This document shows, in pieces, positions 47,645 to 57,692 of a stretch of 64,000 bases of DNA; position 1 is the stretch's first letter; every line of letters begins with the position of its first letter. The stretch is from NCBI GenBank assembly GCA_037178625.1, contig CM074128.1, forward strand, positions 2,604,001-2,668,000. Direction: 5' to 3'. A model generated the notes under the pieces. The model had not been told where the DNA came from, searched no databases, and was given only the letters and a program-made list of their open reading frames with translations. Both the position numbers and the translations under genes were made by a program. This DNA is from Skeletonema tropicum (taxonomy: Eukaryota; Bacillariophyta; Thalassiosirophyceae; Thalassiosirales; Thalassiosiraceae).

Positions 47645-48525
47645 ATGAGTCCATCCATCCAGCATGAACCTTTGTCACATCAGACATTAGTACGCAGCAG
47701 CTCGACCGGACGCGGGACAGAGGAGGTGGGGACGGACCCTTTTTTCCGGGAACCGTTCGTTTGGCTTGATCAGTCCTATGAAGAAGATCTCGTCTATCTC
47801 TCCAGAGCCGCCCCCACCCTATTCAGCTATCTAACTTCCGCAGATGGCGATACATCTCCAGCCTTCTATTACATTGTTTCCACACCTCCCATCATGCTAT
47901 TGGTAAAACTCCTCAGTCCTAATGCCACTATGCCAACTCGCTGGTCACCCGAATCTGCTGGGTTTGATTTATGTGCAGCGGAGCCTAAAGTCGTACCTGC
48001 TGGGGGGATGGCAGTTATTAAAACTGACTTGAGTGTTGCCTGTCCAGAGGGAACTTATGCCCGTATCGCTCCAAGGAGGCAAGTCCGACAATGCTCGATA
48101 TTGTGTGCTATGTTATCATGCATTCATATTAATTCCTGCGTTTTGTTCTGTTGTGTATTATGTAGTGGTGTTGCTGTTAAGAGAATGATCGGCTGTGGTG
48201 CTGGAGTTGTCGATGCTGACTGTAAGCTAAAATTGAAGTACAAATTAACAGCCTCGCTTATTTCATTGTAACCCATCTCAAAATTTCATATTCATATATT
48301 TTTTAAACAGATCGAGGAAATGTAGGTGTGGTTCTCTTCAATTTCGGTCATGAGGATTTTCATGTTTACATTGGAGATCGCATTGCCCAATTAATCCTCG
48401 AAAGAATTTCAATGGTTCATGCAGTGCAGGTTGACGAATTGACAGAGACACAACGTGGTGTTGGTGGATTTGGATCGACATCTGCACCCAGCAGCAGAAG
48501 AGACAAAAGTGATTTACCTCCGTGA
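47645..48525 (+). CDS. DUT: dUTP diphosphatase (dUTPase)
   Basis: Three exons, 47645-48078, 48166-48221 and 48311-48525, give 234 residues. Intron 2 is GT-AG (89 bp); intron 1 begins with gcaagt, a GC-AG intron of 87 bp. Only this splice restores dUTPase motif 2, APR-SGVAVK, across the junction. Motif 1 is AGFDLCAAE, motif 3 GVVDADYRGNVG (split by intron 2), motif 4 [10 protein letters not shown], motif 5 RGVGGFGST. The enzyme hydrolyses dUTP to dUMP, keeping uracil out of DNA and feeding thymidylate synthesis. The N-terminal 83 residues before Met84 (47894) do not belong to the core; they could be a regulatory or targeting extension, or the real start may be 47894. Confidence 0.85.
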
Positions 48526-49000
48526 TAGATTACGAAGAGAGAACTCTCACTGTGAAATTGTTGGATTTATTGCGTGCGTCTTTCCCCATGTCATCTATCA
48601 AAGCCATTGCAAAATATTGTTCGGGTTAAACATGTGTCGCCCTCTCTCGCGGATCAACTAACGCCAGGGGTGCATTCCGTCCAACCAACACTGCCACGGC
48701 CACGGCTCCAGCACCAAATATACATATATATAATTTATAATATCATTCGTGTTACATAGATGTGGCACATTTTGGATAGGTAAATGGCATTAATACATAG
48801 TTACTTCTAGCTTGTGCAGCTTCTCTCAGATGTCTTGCTTGTTTTGGTATTCAATCAAAGTGGCAGTCATTGCAAAATATTGTGTAGGTTAAACTATTTA
48901 GTGTTGTTGATCGCCTTCTATTCGTGTTACATAGATGTGGCACATTTTGGATAGGTAAATGGCATTAATACATAGTTACTTCTAGCTTGTGCAGCTTCTC
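48526..49000. other. Intergenic region with duplicated segment
   Basis: 475 bp between the dUTPase stop and the MORN stop. It holds the first copy of a 125-bp direct duplication (48745-48869) and an older one: cattgcaaaatattgt plus ggttaaac is found at about 48604 and 48867. Confidence 0.6.
48745..48869 (+). repeat. 125-bp direct duplication, copy 1
   Basis: Reads the same as 48920-49044 with an offset of 175 bp and no difference seen. It contains the same 3' coding end that forms the last codons of the MORN gene in copy 2, now detached from it. Confidence 0.88.
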
Positions 49001-49044
49001 TCAGATGTCTTGCTTGTTTTGGTATTCAATCAAAGTGGCAGTCA
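48920..49044 (+). repeat. 125-bp direct duplication, copy 2
   Basis: Overlaps the last 14 codons and 3' side of the MORN-repeat gene. Copy 1 lies 175 bp to the left. Confidence 0.88.
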
Positions 49045-49351
49045 GTTTCGAAACTTGTGTCTTCAATTTTTTAGCTTCTCTGACAAGCTTCAATGAGGAT
49101 GCTTCAGGTCTACCTTTTCGGAAGTAGCACGTGTACGAGTCTCCATTCGACCAAGTTAGGCAGCCCCATCCGTGTTCGAATCCATCGCGGAACAATCCCG
49201 TGTATTTTACATCGCTCTTGAACTCGTAAACGCCCCATCCGTGTGGAATGAAACGGTGCTTTGCCATGCCCTTTCCTTTTCCTCTGCTGTTGCGCAACTT
49301 CGTCTTACGAACAGAACCGCTGTATAGTCCACCAGAATAATGAATCTTCAT
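49001..49351 (-). CDS. MORN-repeat protein, probably 5'-truncated
   Basis: A frame of 116 residues from the first ATG (49351), with two to three MORN repeats: YSGGLYSGSVR, HGWGVYEFKSDVKYTGLFRDG, HGWGCLTWSNGDSYTCYFRKGRP, then a Lys-rich helix. MORN motifs bind membranes or proteins. The frame is open upstream to 49423 and encodes SKKTSLAASSST, which matches SKKTSVAASAAP at the start of the gene at 57657. That upstream sequence lies in the left arm of the inverted repeat, but the ~20 bases carrying the ATG of the other copy are missing here. So this gene either lost its original start or begins at 49351. The stop region is partly duplicated at 48745-48869. Confidence 0.6.
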   Translation of the reverse strand: MKIHYSGGLYSGSVRKTKLRNSRGKGKGMAKHRFIPHGWGVYEFKSDVKYTGLFRDGFEHGWGCLTWSNGDSYTCYFRKGRPEASSLKLVREAKKLKTQVSKLTATLIEYQNKQDI

Positions 49352-49390
49352 TTTGAAGTTAAGTGAAATAATACCGACAGATGTTGATGA

Positions 49391-49724
49391 CGATGCAGCC
49401 AATGATGTCTTCTTTGAGAACAAAGCAAATCGGATTTATGAGCCAAGCTCGGATCGGCCAACCCCAAATCAAAGCAAGCAGCATATTATTCAATAGTAGT
49501 CCTAAGGTAGGGTTCTCACCCTTTGTTTTGATTCTGGGGTCTGCTACCTTTTACAAGATGTACAGGGCGGAAGTGGTGTGAACTTTTTTCAAATTGAGTT
49601 TTTGGGACTCAGTACCATCAAACCTGAGTCCACGATTAACTTCAATTTCAAATCTACCTTGGACGGAATTGGTATGAACTTTTTTCAAATTGAGTTTTTG
49701 GGACTTACATCAAACCTAAGTCCA
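49391..49724 (-). repeat. Inverted repeat, left arm (334 bp)
   Basis: Reverse complement closely matches 57340-57692. Differences I can see are scattered single bases, short homopolymer changes and about 20 bases lacking here. The outer half holds two tandem ~100-bp units (gaacttttttcaaattgag...), seen as three in and beside the right arm. Confidence 0.9.
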
Positions 49725-50041
49725 TGCATCAGGGAAGTCGCTTGGCCTCTCTTTTGTGGCAACAAGTACAATACCTATTTGAAGTCCGATCACAGGTTCC
49801 AGTCAAGTGCTGTTTTGGTGTCATGGTTGCAAGAGATGTCGGATATTATACTGCTGAGGCTTATTTCATCGGCCTGATTGAGGATCCAACTTGTGTGCTA
49901 TTGATATATTCAAATTTGATGCTATAAGCGTGAGACTAATATGTCAAGATCGTATACAACAACATAAACTAAAGAAAGACTACTAATCAGCATTCAGTGA
50001 TGATCGAACAGCGCACTATATTAGGGAGATATAGGAGTAAT
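49725..50041. other. Intergenic spacer
   Basis: 317 bp between the left inverted-repeat arm and the RNR2 stop. No gene recognised; short frames here do not resemble proteins. Confidence 0.45.
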
Positions 50042-51278
50042 TCAGAAGTCTGCGTCGAGGCTGAACACTTGATCCTCCTGGGCTACACCAACACCACTCT
50101 TAGCATACTCTCCAACGCGCCTCTCGAAGAAGTTAGTTTTCCCCTGCAGACTGATCATCTCCATCCATTCAAATGGATTGGCAGCTCCGTATTGCTTGGG
50201 GCATCCAAGGGCAGCCAACAAACGATCAGCACAGAACTCAATGTACTGGCACATGAGGTCTCCGTTCATACCAATCAGGGAAACAGGAAGGGCCTCCACC
50301 ACAAACTCCTTCTCGATCTGGACAGCATTAGTTATAATCTCGTCAATACGGATAACAGGCAATTTGTTCACGAGCTTGCTGTAAAGAAGGCAGGCAAAGT
50401 CACAATGTAGACCCTCATCACGCGAGATAAGCTCATTGGAGAAACAAAGGCCAGGCATGAGACCACGCTTCTTCAACCAAAAGATGGCGCAGAAACTGCC
50501 ACTGAAAAAGATACCCTCCACGGCTGCAAAGGCGATGATACGTTCGGCGAAGGAAGCGTTGTTGGAGTCGCACCACCGGAGAGCCCAGTGAGCCTTCTTT
50601 TGAACACAGGGAATGGTCTCGATGGCATTGAGAATACGAGACTTGGTCTTTTGGTCCTTAATGTATGTGTCAATTAACAACGAATAGGTTTCGCTTTGAA
50701 TGTTGTGTAGATTATAATGTATGTAAACATATACCAGAAACCAGGAAACAGGTGAGTGTCAATGGTGTATGTACGAGCCAATGTAAAAGCCTACACATTT
50801 TTTCATCTTGTTACCTATGAATATTTTCAACCGCAATTTGAAATCCGTAGAAGAAGCGTGCCTCAGGGCTTTGCACCTCAGTAGCAAAGTTACTGGAGAG
50901 GTTCTCGTTGACAATACCATCGGAGGCAGCAAAAAAGGCAAGGACGTGGGAGACGAAATGACGTTCGTTGTCGGCTAGACCTTCCCAATCTTTGAGGTCG
51001 GAGGAAAGGTCAATTTCCTCGGTAGTCCAGAAACAAGCTAGTGCCTTTTTGTACATGACCCATATCTCTAGTACGAAGACATACAGAGGGAGGTGAGGCA
51101 GAGTATGCAAGTAACATTTGGGCAAATTGCATGTCCCACCTACCTCGTTATCTTGGATGGGGAACAACACAAAGCGGCGTGGGTTGTCCCTTAGTAAAGG
51201 CTCCTCGTCTGCGACCTCGGCTATGATATCTGCACCGCCATTATCATTATCAAACGAACATTCCAAAAACGACTTCAT
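50042..51278 (-). CDS. RRM2: Ribonucleotide reductase small subunit (R2)
   Basis: Three exons, 51144-51278, 50815-51065 and 50042-50693, with GT-AG introns of 78 and 121 bp, give 345 residues. Joining them restores [15 protein letters not shown] and [16 protein letters not shown]. Class Ia R2 features are complete: iron ligands Asp64, Glu125, His128, Glu188, Glu222, His225 and the radical Tyr132. The C-terminus FSLDADF is the R1-binding tail. The subunit holds the diiron-tyrosyl radical that drives dNTP synthesis in S phase. The N-terminus before the core is short, about 30 residues. ATG 51278 is the only in-frame Met. It is minus-strand and divergent from RNR1 with one gene between. Confidence 0.95.
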
Positions 51279-51687
51279 CGCCGTGGATTTTATTGTGGTC
51301 CAGCTCTAGCAGTAAAAATATAAGTTGTATGTATCACCAAGATAGATACTCAGACCTTTGCCTGTGGGCAGAAAAAGAGATTTAGTAATTTTCTCTTTTC
51401 TCAGCTTTTATGGCTTGATTGCATCCCGCCTCTCTAGCAGTGCTAATATAGCCAGAGTCCTGCCCGAACGAGGCGGCCATTGACCGTGCCTCCATTGATA
51501 CTGCCGTTTGTTTACCCAGCGCGGGGCTGATTGAGAATTCAATTTTCTCACGCCTATAATCTTCACTGCTGAGTCTTAGAGCACGCTGCCTTATCATGTT
51601 CAAATTACATCAGCTAAAATAGTTTATCCTACAACAGCACAAGTTACAACTCAGAGATGTCAGTGTCAGGTACAGTTCACTTTTCAT
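51279..51687. other. Intergenic, upstream of RNR2
   Basis: 409 bp. A short minus-strand frame (51382-51597, ATG at 51597, 71 residues) is open but matches nothing I know; it may be 5' UTR or a small gene. The RNR2 promoter should be here. Confidence 0.35.
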
Positions 51688-53081
51688 TCACAGGGACAGG
51701 GTATAGAAAGGCGAAGTGTCAAATCCATTTCGGTCAAGATTCCTCAATTTTGCTCTACGGGCGGGAGAAGGCAGGTTCTTTCGGTGCAATAGCTTTACCC
51801 TCTTCACCGTGTCACTGGTATTGACTTGCAGCTTCGGCTTCGATACATGACTGCGCTCGTCTTTGTATCTGGGTGGCGATGGGGCACTCTGCTTTTGACT
51901 TAGCTCGTCAACAGTGATACCGGTATCGGTGAAATGGAATCCCTTCTCGCGATACTGCTTTTGATTGAGCTCATCAACAGTGATATCGGTGAAATGGAAT
52001 CCTCTCTTGTTGTACTTTACTACACGCTGCGAAATCTTGACTAGCATATTGTGAAGGATAATGCAGTATTTCACACTAAGTTCTGGCTCATCAATGGACA
52101 TCGGTGAGAAGATCCCATCTTGATTTGGGAGGTCGCCACCACATTCCCTTACATCGCTGAAAACAAGCTCCGCGAACTTAACTTTCTCTTCATTCGGGTT
52201 GAAGAATGAAATCTGTTCCAGTTCATGGAGGGAGAAAGCATTCAGATACATACGCATGTATCTATTCAAAAGCAACGTCCAATTTGGACATCTCAGCATT
52301 GCTTCTTTTCTGAGGATTCGATGCAAGTTTGGAACGCAGAAATCGATCCCATTGAAGTGCGACATACAAGGCATTATATCAAATTTGTGAAGAGTATCTT
52401 TGACTGTCGCCGAGGAGGTTACAACAAGATCGATTTGTTTTCTGAGGCGATGGTTCCCTGGAGCAAATGAGAAGTCCAATGGCATGACATATGGACTTCT
52501 TGCATTGACGACGAAATCGTGCCTTGAGGCAATGAAACCTCTCCTCACAGCATCTCTGACGGGCATCCTTCTGATGTGTGTGTGAGCCGGCGGGAGTGAA
52601 TATGACTCCACATGATGAATCTTGTGGTCCATAAACGTGTAATCAGAAGTTGATATGCCAGTGAAAACAAAGCCAAGTGAATCTAGATGACGTCTCGTAT
52701 ACGGAAGGGCCATGACGGTGGTATAAAGGTCGATGTCGCTCGCAACGAAACCATCACCTTGAGCACAACTGCCATTGTTAGTTACCGCTTGAACGATTAA
52801 GGACCCGGCGATGACAAGTTGGTCCCATGTGCAACACATTTGAGTCTTTCAATCAATGGCACTGCGAGATGCTCGAATCCTTCCCGCTGCCTGATGACCG
52901 ACATTAGAGAGTGAAGGAGTGATTCGTTGATGAAACCAGCTGGAGTAGATTCTTCAGACATCACAACTGTTGAACTGTTAGTCCAGAGGCGCTTGGTCAC
53001 TAAAAGATTGAACGCATCTGTCGGTGTTAGAAACGAGGCCAGTTGCAGAGAGAGTTCACGTATGCTCATGAGAGAGTCCAT
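51688..53081 (-). pseudogene. F-box-like/unknown diatom protein interrupted by a frameshift
   Basis: Two minus-strand frames seem to be one gene: 52797-53081 (ATG 53081, 94 residues) and 51688-52839 (383 residues). The first starts LSLQLASFLTPTDAFNLLVTKRLW, F-box-like. The second has LVIAGSLIVQAV followed by ASDIDLY, a block that in diatom proteins follows such an N-terminus. The frames overlap by 43 bp; no GT-AG intron joins them, so one base lost near 52835-52845, a sequencing error or a pseudogene explains it. Near the C-terminus GFHFTDITVDELNQKQ is followed by GFHFTDTGITVDELSQKQ, a recent internal duplication. Function unknown. Confidence 0.5.
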
Positions 53082-53395
53082 TCTTGGTTTCTTGGCAGCT
53101 AATTATGACTTTGATGTGGGTTTCTTTTTATGTGAGGACCAAGGATCCGGGGACAGAGATGCAATGTCAAAATCATGGCCCAGACAGAAAGGTAAGTATG
53201 TAAGCTACATAATCAAGAAAGATATGTACTTTCTCGTTTTTGTACGAGGACCAGTCAGCAGGTGTCAAATCTCACTTCAGATTTTTTTTCTTTCGCGAAA
53301 TAGCATCCAACAATTGTATGTATCACGTCCAGTATTGTACTATCATTGCATCTCAGAACCAGCGAACAACCTTTATATCACAGCACAGCACAATC
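53082..53395. promoter_or_regulatory. Upstream region of RNR1
   Basis: 314 bp between the start of the minus-strand F-box-like gene and the RNR1 ATG. No repeat or known site recognised; it probably holds the RNR1 promoter. Confidence 0.35.
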
Positions 53396-55997
53396 ATGTT
53401 TATCAGAAAGAGAGACGGAAGACAGCAAAGCTGCCAATTTGATAAGATCCAGAGCCGCATCTCGAAGCTATGCTATGGCCTCGATCAAAAGGTGAGAATG
53501 AGAGCGTCCGTCTGCATCTCTTGTAATGTTGGTACACTCGAAAGATTGATTCGTCAACACACCGTGCTGCGCAGCTACTTACGTCTTCTCTCACTCTCTC
53601 GTTCTCTATTCTAGTTCGTAAACGAAGCCATCATCTCGCAAAAGGTGATTCAGGGAGTCTATCAAGGTGTCACTACCACTGAGCTCGATGAACTTGCAGC
53701 CCAAACTGCTGCATCCTTTGCCACTCAACATCCCGACTATGCCATCCTCGCCGCACGTATCGAGGTGTCCAACTTGCACAAAATGACAGAGAAATCATTT
53801 TCAAAGGTTATGCACGCCTTCCGCGGATACAAACACCCCAAAACTGGAGAGACTGCCCCTCTAATCTCCAAAGAAGTCTACAATGTCATCATGGCCAACA
53901 GAGACACACTTGACGGGTGCATCATCCATGACAGAGACTTTGAATTTGACTACTTTGGCTTCAAGACCCTCGAAAAATCATACCTACTCAAAATTGATGG
54001 AAAGATTGCCGAGCGTCCTCAGCACATGCTCATGCGTGTTGCCGTCGGCATCCACATGGATGACATTGACCGTGTGAAAGAAACATATGATCTCCTCTCC
54101 AAAGGATACTTCATTCACGCGACACCCACCCTTTTCAATGCAGGGACCCCAAACCCACAAATGTCTTCTTGCTTTCTCACTTGTATGAAGGCCGATTCCA
54201 TCGAAGGTATATACGACACACTCAAGAATTGTGCTATTATTTCAAAGCATGCTGGTGGCATTGGTATGTCGGTCAGCAATATCAGAGCTAGCGGTAGTTA
54301 CATTCAGGGTACCAACGGAACATCCAATGGCATCGTGCCAATGCTCCGTGTATTTAACAACACTGCTCGCTACGTTGATCAAGGAGGAGGAAAGCGTAAG
54401 GGGAGTATTGCTGCCTACATTGAGCCATGGCATGCAGATATTTTTGCATTCCTTGACTTGAGGAAGAACCACGGAAACGAGATGGAGCGTGCCCGTGACC
54501 TTTTCTACGCCCTCTGGATTCCCGACCTATTCATGGAGCGTGTTCAGACCAACGGTGACTGGACCTTGATGTGCCCCAATGAGTGCAAGGGCCTCGCAAA
54601 CTGCTGGGGTGGTGAATTCAAAGCCCTCTACGAGAAGTACGAGCGTGAGGGCAAGGGGCGTAAGACCATCAAGGCCCAACAGCTTTGGTTTGCTATCCTG
54701 GACTCTCAGGTAGAGACTGGAACTCCTTACATGCTCTACAAAGACCACTGCAACAGGAAATCGAACCAACGAAACCTTGGAACCATCAAGTGCTCCAACT
54801 TGTGTACTGAAATCGTGGAGTACACCGCACCTGATGAAATTGCCGTGTGCAACTTGGCAAGTATCAGCCTTTCTAAGTTTGTGACTCCCGCTGGACACTT
54901 TGGCGAGGAGGGTCACTATGATTACGACTTGGACAAGCTCAAAGAAATCTCCAAGGTTTTGACGAGGAACCTGAACCGTGTCATTGACAACAATTTCTAT
55001 CCCGTTGAGGAGGCCAAGAGATCTAACATGCGCCATCGTCCCATTGGTATTGGCGTCCAGGGTTTGGCCGACGCTCTGCAAATGATGAAGCTTCCATTCG
55101 AGTCTGCCGAGGCTCGCAGCCTGTAAGTTTCTGTGATCGATACAAAGCAGTTTGTATTATGTCGTGATGAAGTATTTCTCATGAGTTTGCACATCCTCTC
55201 TCTACAGGAACAAGGAAATTTTCGAGACAATCTACTTTGGAGCTTGCGAGGCAAGCATGGAACTTGCTCGGGCAGATGGTGCATATGAGACTTACAAGGA
55301 ATCTCCTGCAAGCAAAGGAATTCTTCAATTCGATATGTGGGGTGTGGAACCAAGCAGTCGTTGGGACTGGTCGGGGCTTAAGGATAAGATTGCAGAACAC
55401 GGAATGCGCAACTCTCTCCTTGTGGCTCCTATGCCTACTGCATCAACGGCTCAGATAATGGGAAATAACGAGAGCACCGAACCATTCACTTCTAACATGT
55501 ACAACCGTCGTGTCCTTGCTGGAGAGTTTACCATTGTGAACAAGCATCTCCTCTGTGAACTTACTGCCAATGGTCTGTGGACGGAGAAGGTCCGTAATAA
55601 GATCATTGCGGATGGTGGGTCTGTCCAAAATGTTGCCCAAATCCCTAAGAGCATCCGTGATGTTTACAAAACTGTCTGGGAAATCCCCCAGAGGGCAATT
55701 TTGGATATGGCCGCTGACCGTGGTGCCTTCATTTGTCAGAGTCAAAGCATGAATGTTCACATCAGCAAACCCAACACATCAAAGCTGACATCTATGCACT
55801 TTTATGCTTGGAAGAAGGGTCTAAAGACTGGTATGTACTATCTCCGTACCAGACCCAAGGCTGATGCTATCCAGTTCACTGTCGACCAGGAGATGCTCGC
55901 AGAAGCTAATCAAAATCCGGCCGAGAACACCTCACAAAAACAAAAGAATCATTCCAGTACCGTCAACGAAGATCAATGTTTGGCTTGTGGTGCATAG
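53396..55997 (+). CDS. RRM1: Ribonucleotide reductase large subunit (R1)
   Basis: Three exons, 53396-53491, 53615-55122 and 55208-55997, with GT-AG introns of 123 and 85 bp, give 797 residues. Exon 1 carries the start of the ATP-cone ([19 protein letters not shown]). Core motifs: [20 protein letters not shown] with the first redox Cys, [17 protein letters not shown], the catalytic-site NLCTEIVEY (Asn, Cys, Glu), the [19 protein letters not shown] loop and, at the end, CLACGA (Cys792 and Cys795), the swinging pair. Class Ia with the N-terminal cone, so dATP-inhibited. It works with the R2 at 50042-51278. Codon use in exon 2 is biased to C, as in NRT2, pointing to strong S-phase expression. Confidence 0.96.
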
Positions 55998-56677
55998 GAA
56001 CAGTTGACTGGTGATCTGGGTATATAAATATTTATGTTGAGTGTTATCACCGGGGTTAATTCGTTAACATTCATCAATCTCAATCTAAAGGTGGTCTCGC
56101 ATTCTGCTCTCTCTCAGTCCCTTCCTCCTCTCTCATCCTTTTCTTCTGTGTGCTGCAGCATGTTACATAGAAACGGAAGTCCCAATTCATCCTCTACAAA
56201 CAACCACTATTCTGTTACAACACAGCGAATGCTTGCCTTCTTTATAGCAAGCTTGTGAGCAAGTGGCGAGATTACAACTAATGCCGCCGTCCAGATTGAG
56301 AAGGAGTTTACAAAACGAAGGCTCTTCCTCTGTGTTTCCCCGATTGGCACACGAACAGGACCTCCTGTGCCAATATATATTGCGAGTTCCGTGCTGATTG
56401 TCTGTTGGCTGCGTTAGGATTAGGATGCCCCAAGCACTGCAGAGAGAGCTGTTAATCCACATTTGAATTTGCGGTAGGACTAACTCTTTTAAGTAATATG
56501 CTGAGTTGGCGTGTTTACAAAAAAAGACCAAGCCTTCAGCCTCAAATGCTGAATTTTGACATCAACATCAGGTCTATTTAATTACTCGTATATTTCCCTC
56601 ATAGGGCGCTATCCAATCATGGTTGCTGATTGGCAGTCTTTTATTATTTTATGTTTTTCTTGTTGTATACATCATGA
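55998..56677. other. Intergenic, convergent 3' ends
   Basis: 680 bp between the stops of RNR1 and histone H3. I see no gene, no histone-type terminal stem-loop that I could be sure of, and no repeat. Confidence 0.4.
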
Positions 56678-57088
56678 TCAGGCCCGCTCTCCGCGAAGGC
56701 GACGAGCAAGCTGGATATCCTTTGGCATTATTGTTACACGCTTGGCATGTAAAGCGCAAAGGTTGGTGTCCTCAAAAAGGCCAGTTAGATAAGCCTCAGC
56801 TGCCTCCTGTAATGCCAAAACGGCAGTCGACTGAAACCTAAGATCTGACATCAAATCCTGCGCAATCTCCCGCACAAGACGCTGAAAGGGAGCTTTTCGG
56901 ATGATCAAATCCACACTTTTTTGGTAACGGCGGATCTCACGAAGAGCGACAGTTCCTGGGCGGTAGCGGTAGGGCTTGCGGACACCTCCAGCGGTGGGAG
57001 CAGATTTGCGTGCTGCCTTGGTGGCGAGTTGTTTGTGAGGAGCTTTGCCTCCGGTGGATATACGGGCGGTTTGCTTGGTTCGAGCCAT
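56678..57088 (-). CDS. H3: Histone H3 variant lacking Lys9, Lys36 and Lys79
   Basis: A 136-codon intron-less H3 with no indel against canonical H3. It starts [10 protein letters not shown]: codon ATA gives Ile at position 9. Others: Arg17 to His, Ala31-Thr32 swapped, Lys36 to Arg (CGC), His39 to Tyr, Phe78 to Leu, Lys79 to Met, Thr80 to Ser, Val101 to Thr, Ile130 to Leu. Lys4, Lys14, Lys18, Lys23, Lys27, Lys56 and Lys122 are kept. The histone fold and DNA-contacting Arg residues are intact, so it should enter nucleosomes; it cannot be methylated at three major sites. Either a specialised variant or a decaying copy; conserved core and C-rich codons favour a working gene. Inverted-repeat units lie within 300 bp upstream. 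Confidence 0.95.
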   Translation of the reverse strand: MARTKQTARISTGGKAPHKQLATKAARKSAPTAGGVRKPYRYRPGTVALREIRRYQKSVDLIIRKAPFQRLVREIAQDLMSDLRFQSTAVLALQEAAEAYLTGLFEDTNLCALHAKRVTIMPKDIQLARRLRGERA

Positions 57089-57656
57089 GAAAATTACTTA
57101 TTATTGTTCCTAAATTTGTGAGAAGTAGGAATTTGCTTACTCCCCATGGAACTGTGTTGGGATTCCGATGTTATGAGATACCTACCTGGAGTGCTAGGTC
57201 ACAATCTGAAATTTGAAAGTAACCTAGGTTTTTAGGTTTGTGGTAAGTCCCGAAAACTCAATTTGAACAAAGTTCATACCAGTTCCTGCATCCCCGTACG
57301 TACATATCCTGTAAAAGGTAGATTTGAAATTGAAGATTGTGGACTTAGGTTTGATGTAAGTCCCAAAAACTCAATTTGAAAAAAAAGTTCATACCAATTC
57401 CGTCCAAGGTAGATTTGAAATTGAAGTTAATCGTGGACTCAGGTTTGATGGTACTGAGTCCCAAAAACTCAATTTAAAAAAAGTTCACACCACTTCCGCC
57501 GTACATCTTGTAAAAGGTAGCAGACCCCAGAATCAAAACAAAGGTTGAGAACCCTACCTTAGGACTACTATATTGGATAATATGCTTGCTTTGATTTGGG
57601 GTTGGCCGATCCGAGCTTGGCTCATAAATCAGATTTGCTTTATTCTCCAAGATAGT
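57089..57656. promoter_or_regulatory. Divergent region of H3 and the gene at 57657, built on tandem repeats
   Basis: 568 bp. Units sharing aagtcccaaaaactcaattt start near 57245, 57358 and 57457 (about 100-113 bp apart), the last two forming part of the inverted-repeat right arm. The H3 promoter on one side and the neighbour's on the other must fit here. Confidence 0.5.
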
Positions 57657-57692
57657 ATGCCAGGCTCGAAGAAGACATCAGTTGCTGCATCG
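57340..57692 (+). repeat. Inverted repeat, right arm (353 bp)
   Basis: Matches the reverse complement of 49391-49724. It has about 20 bases (57648-57668) missing from the left arm, which hold the ATG of the gene at 57657. The arm runs into the first 12 codons of that gene. Confidence 0.9.

Noticed and set aside
49578..49877. 99-residue frame with repeated NFFQIEFLG peptide
   Set aside because: Produced by tandem units of the inverted repeat; no start context or family.
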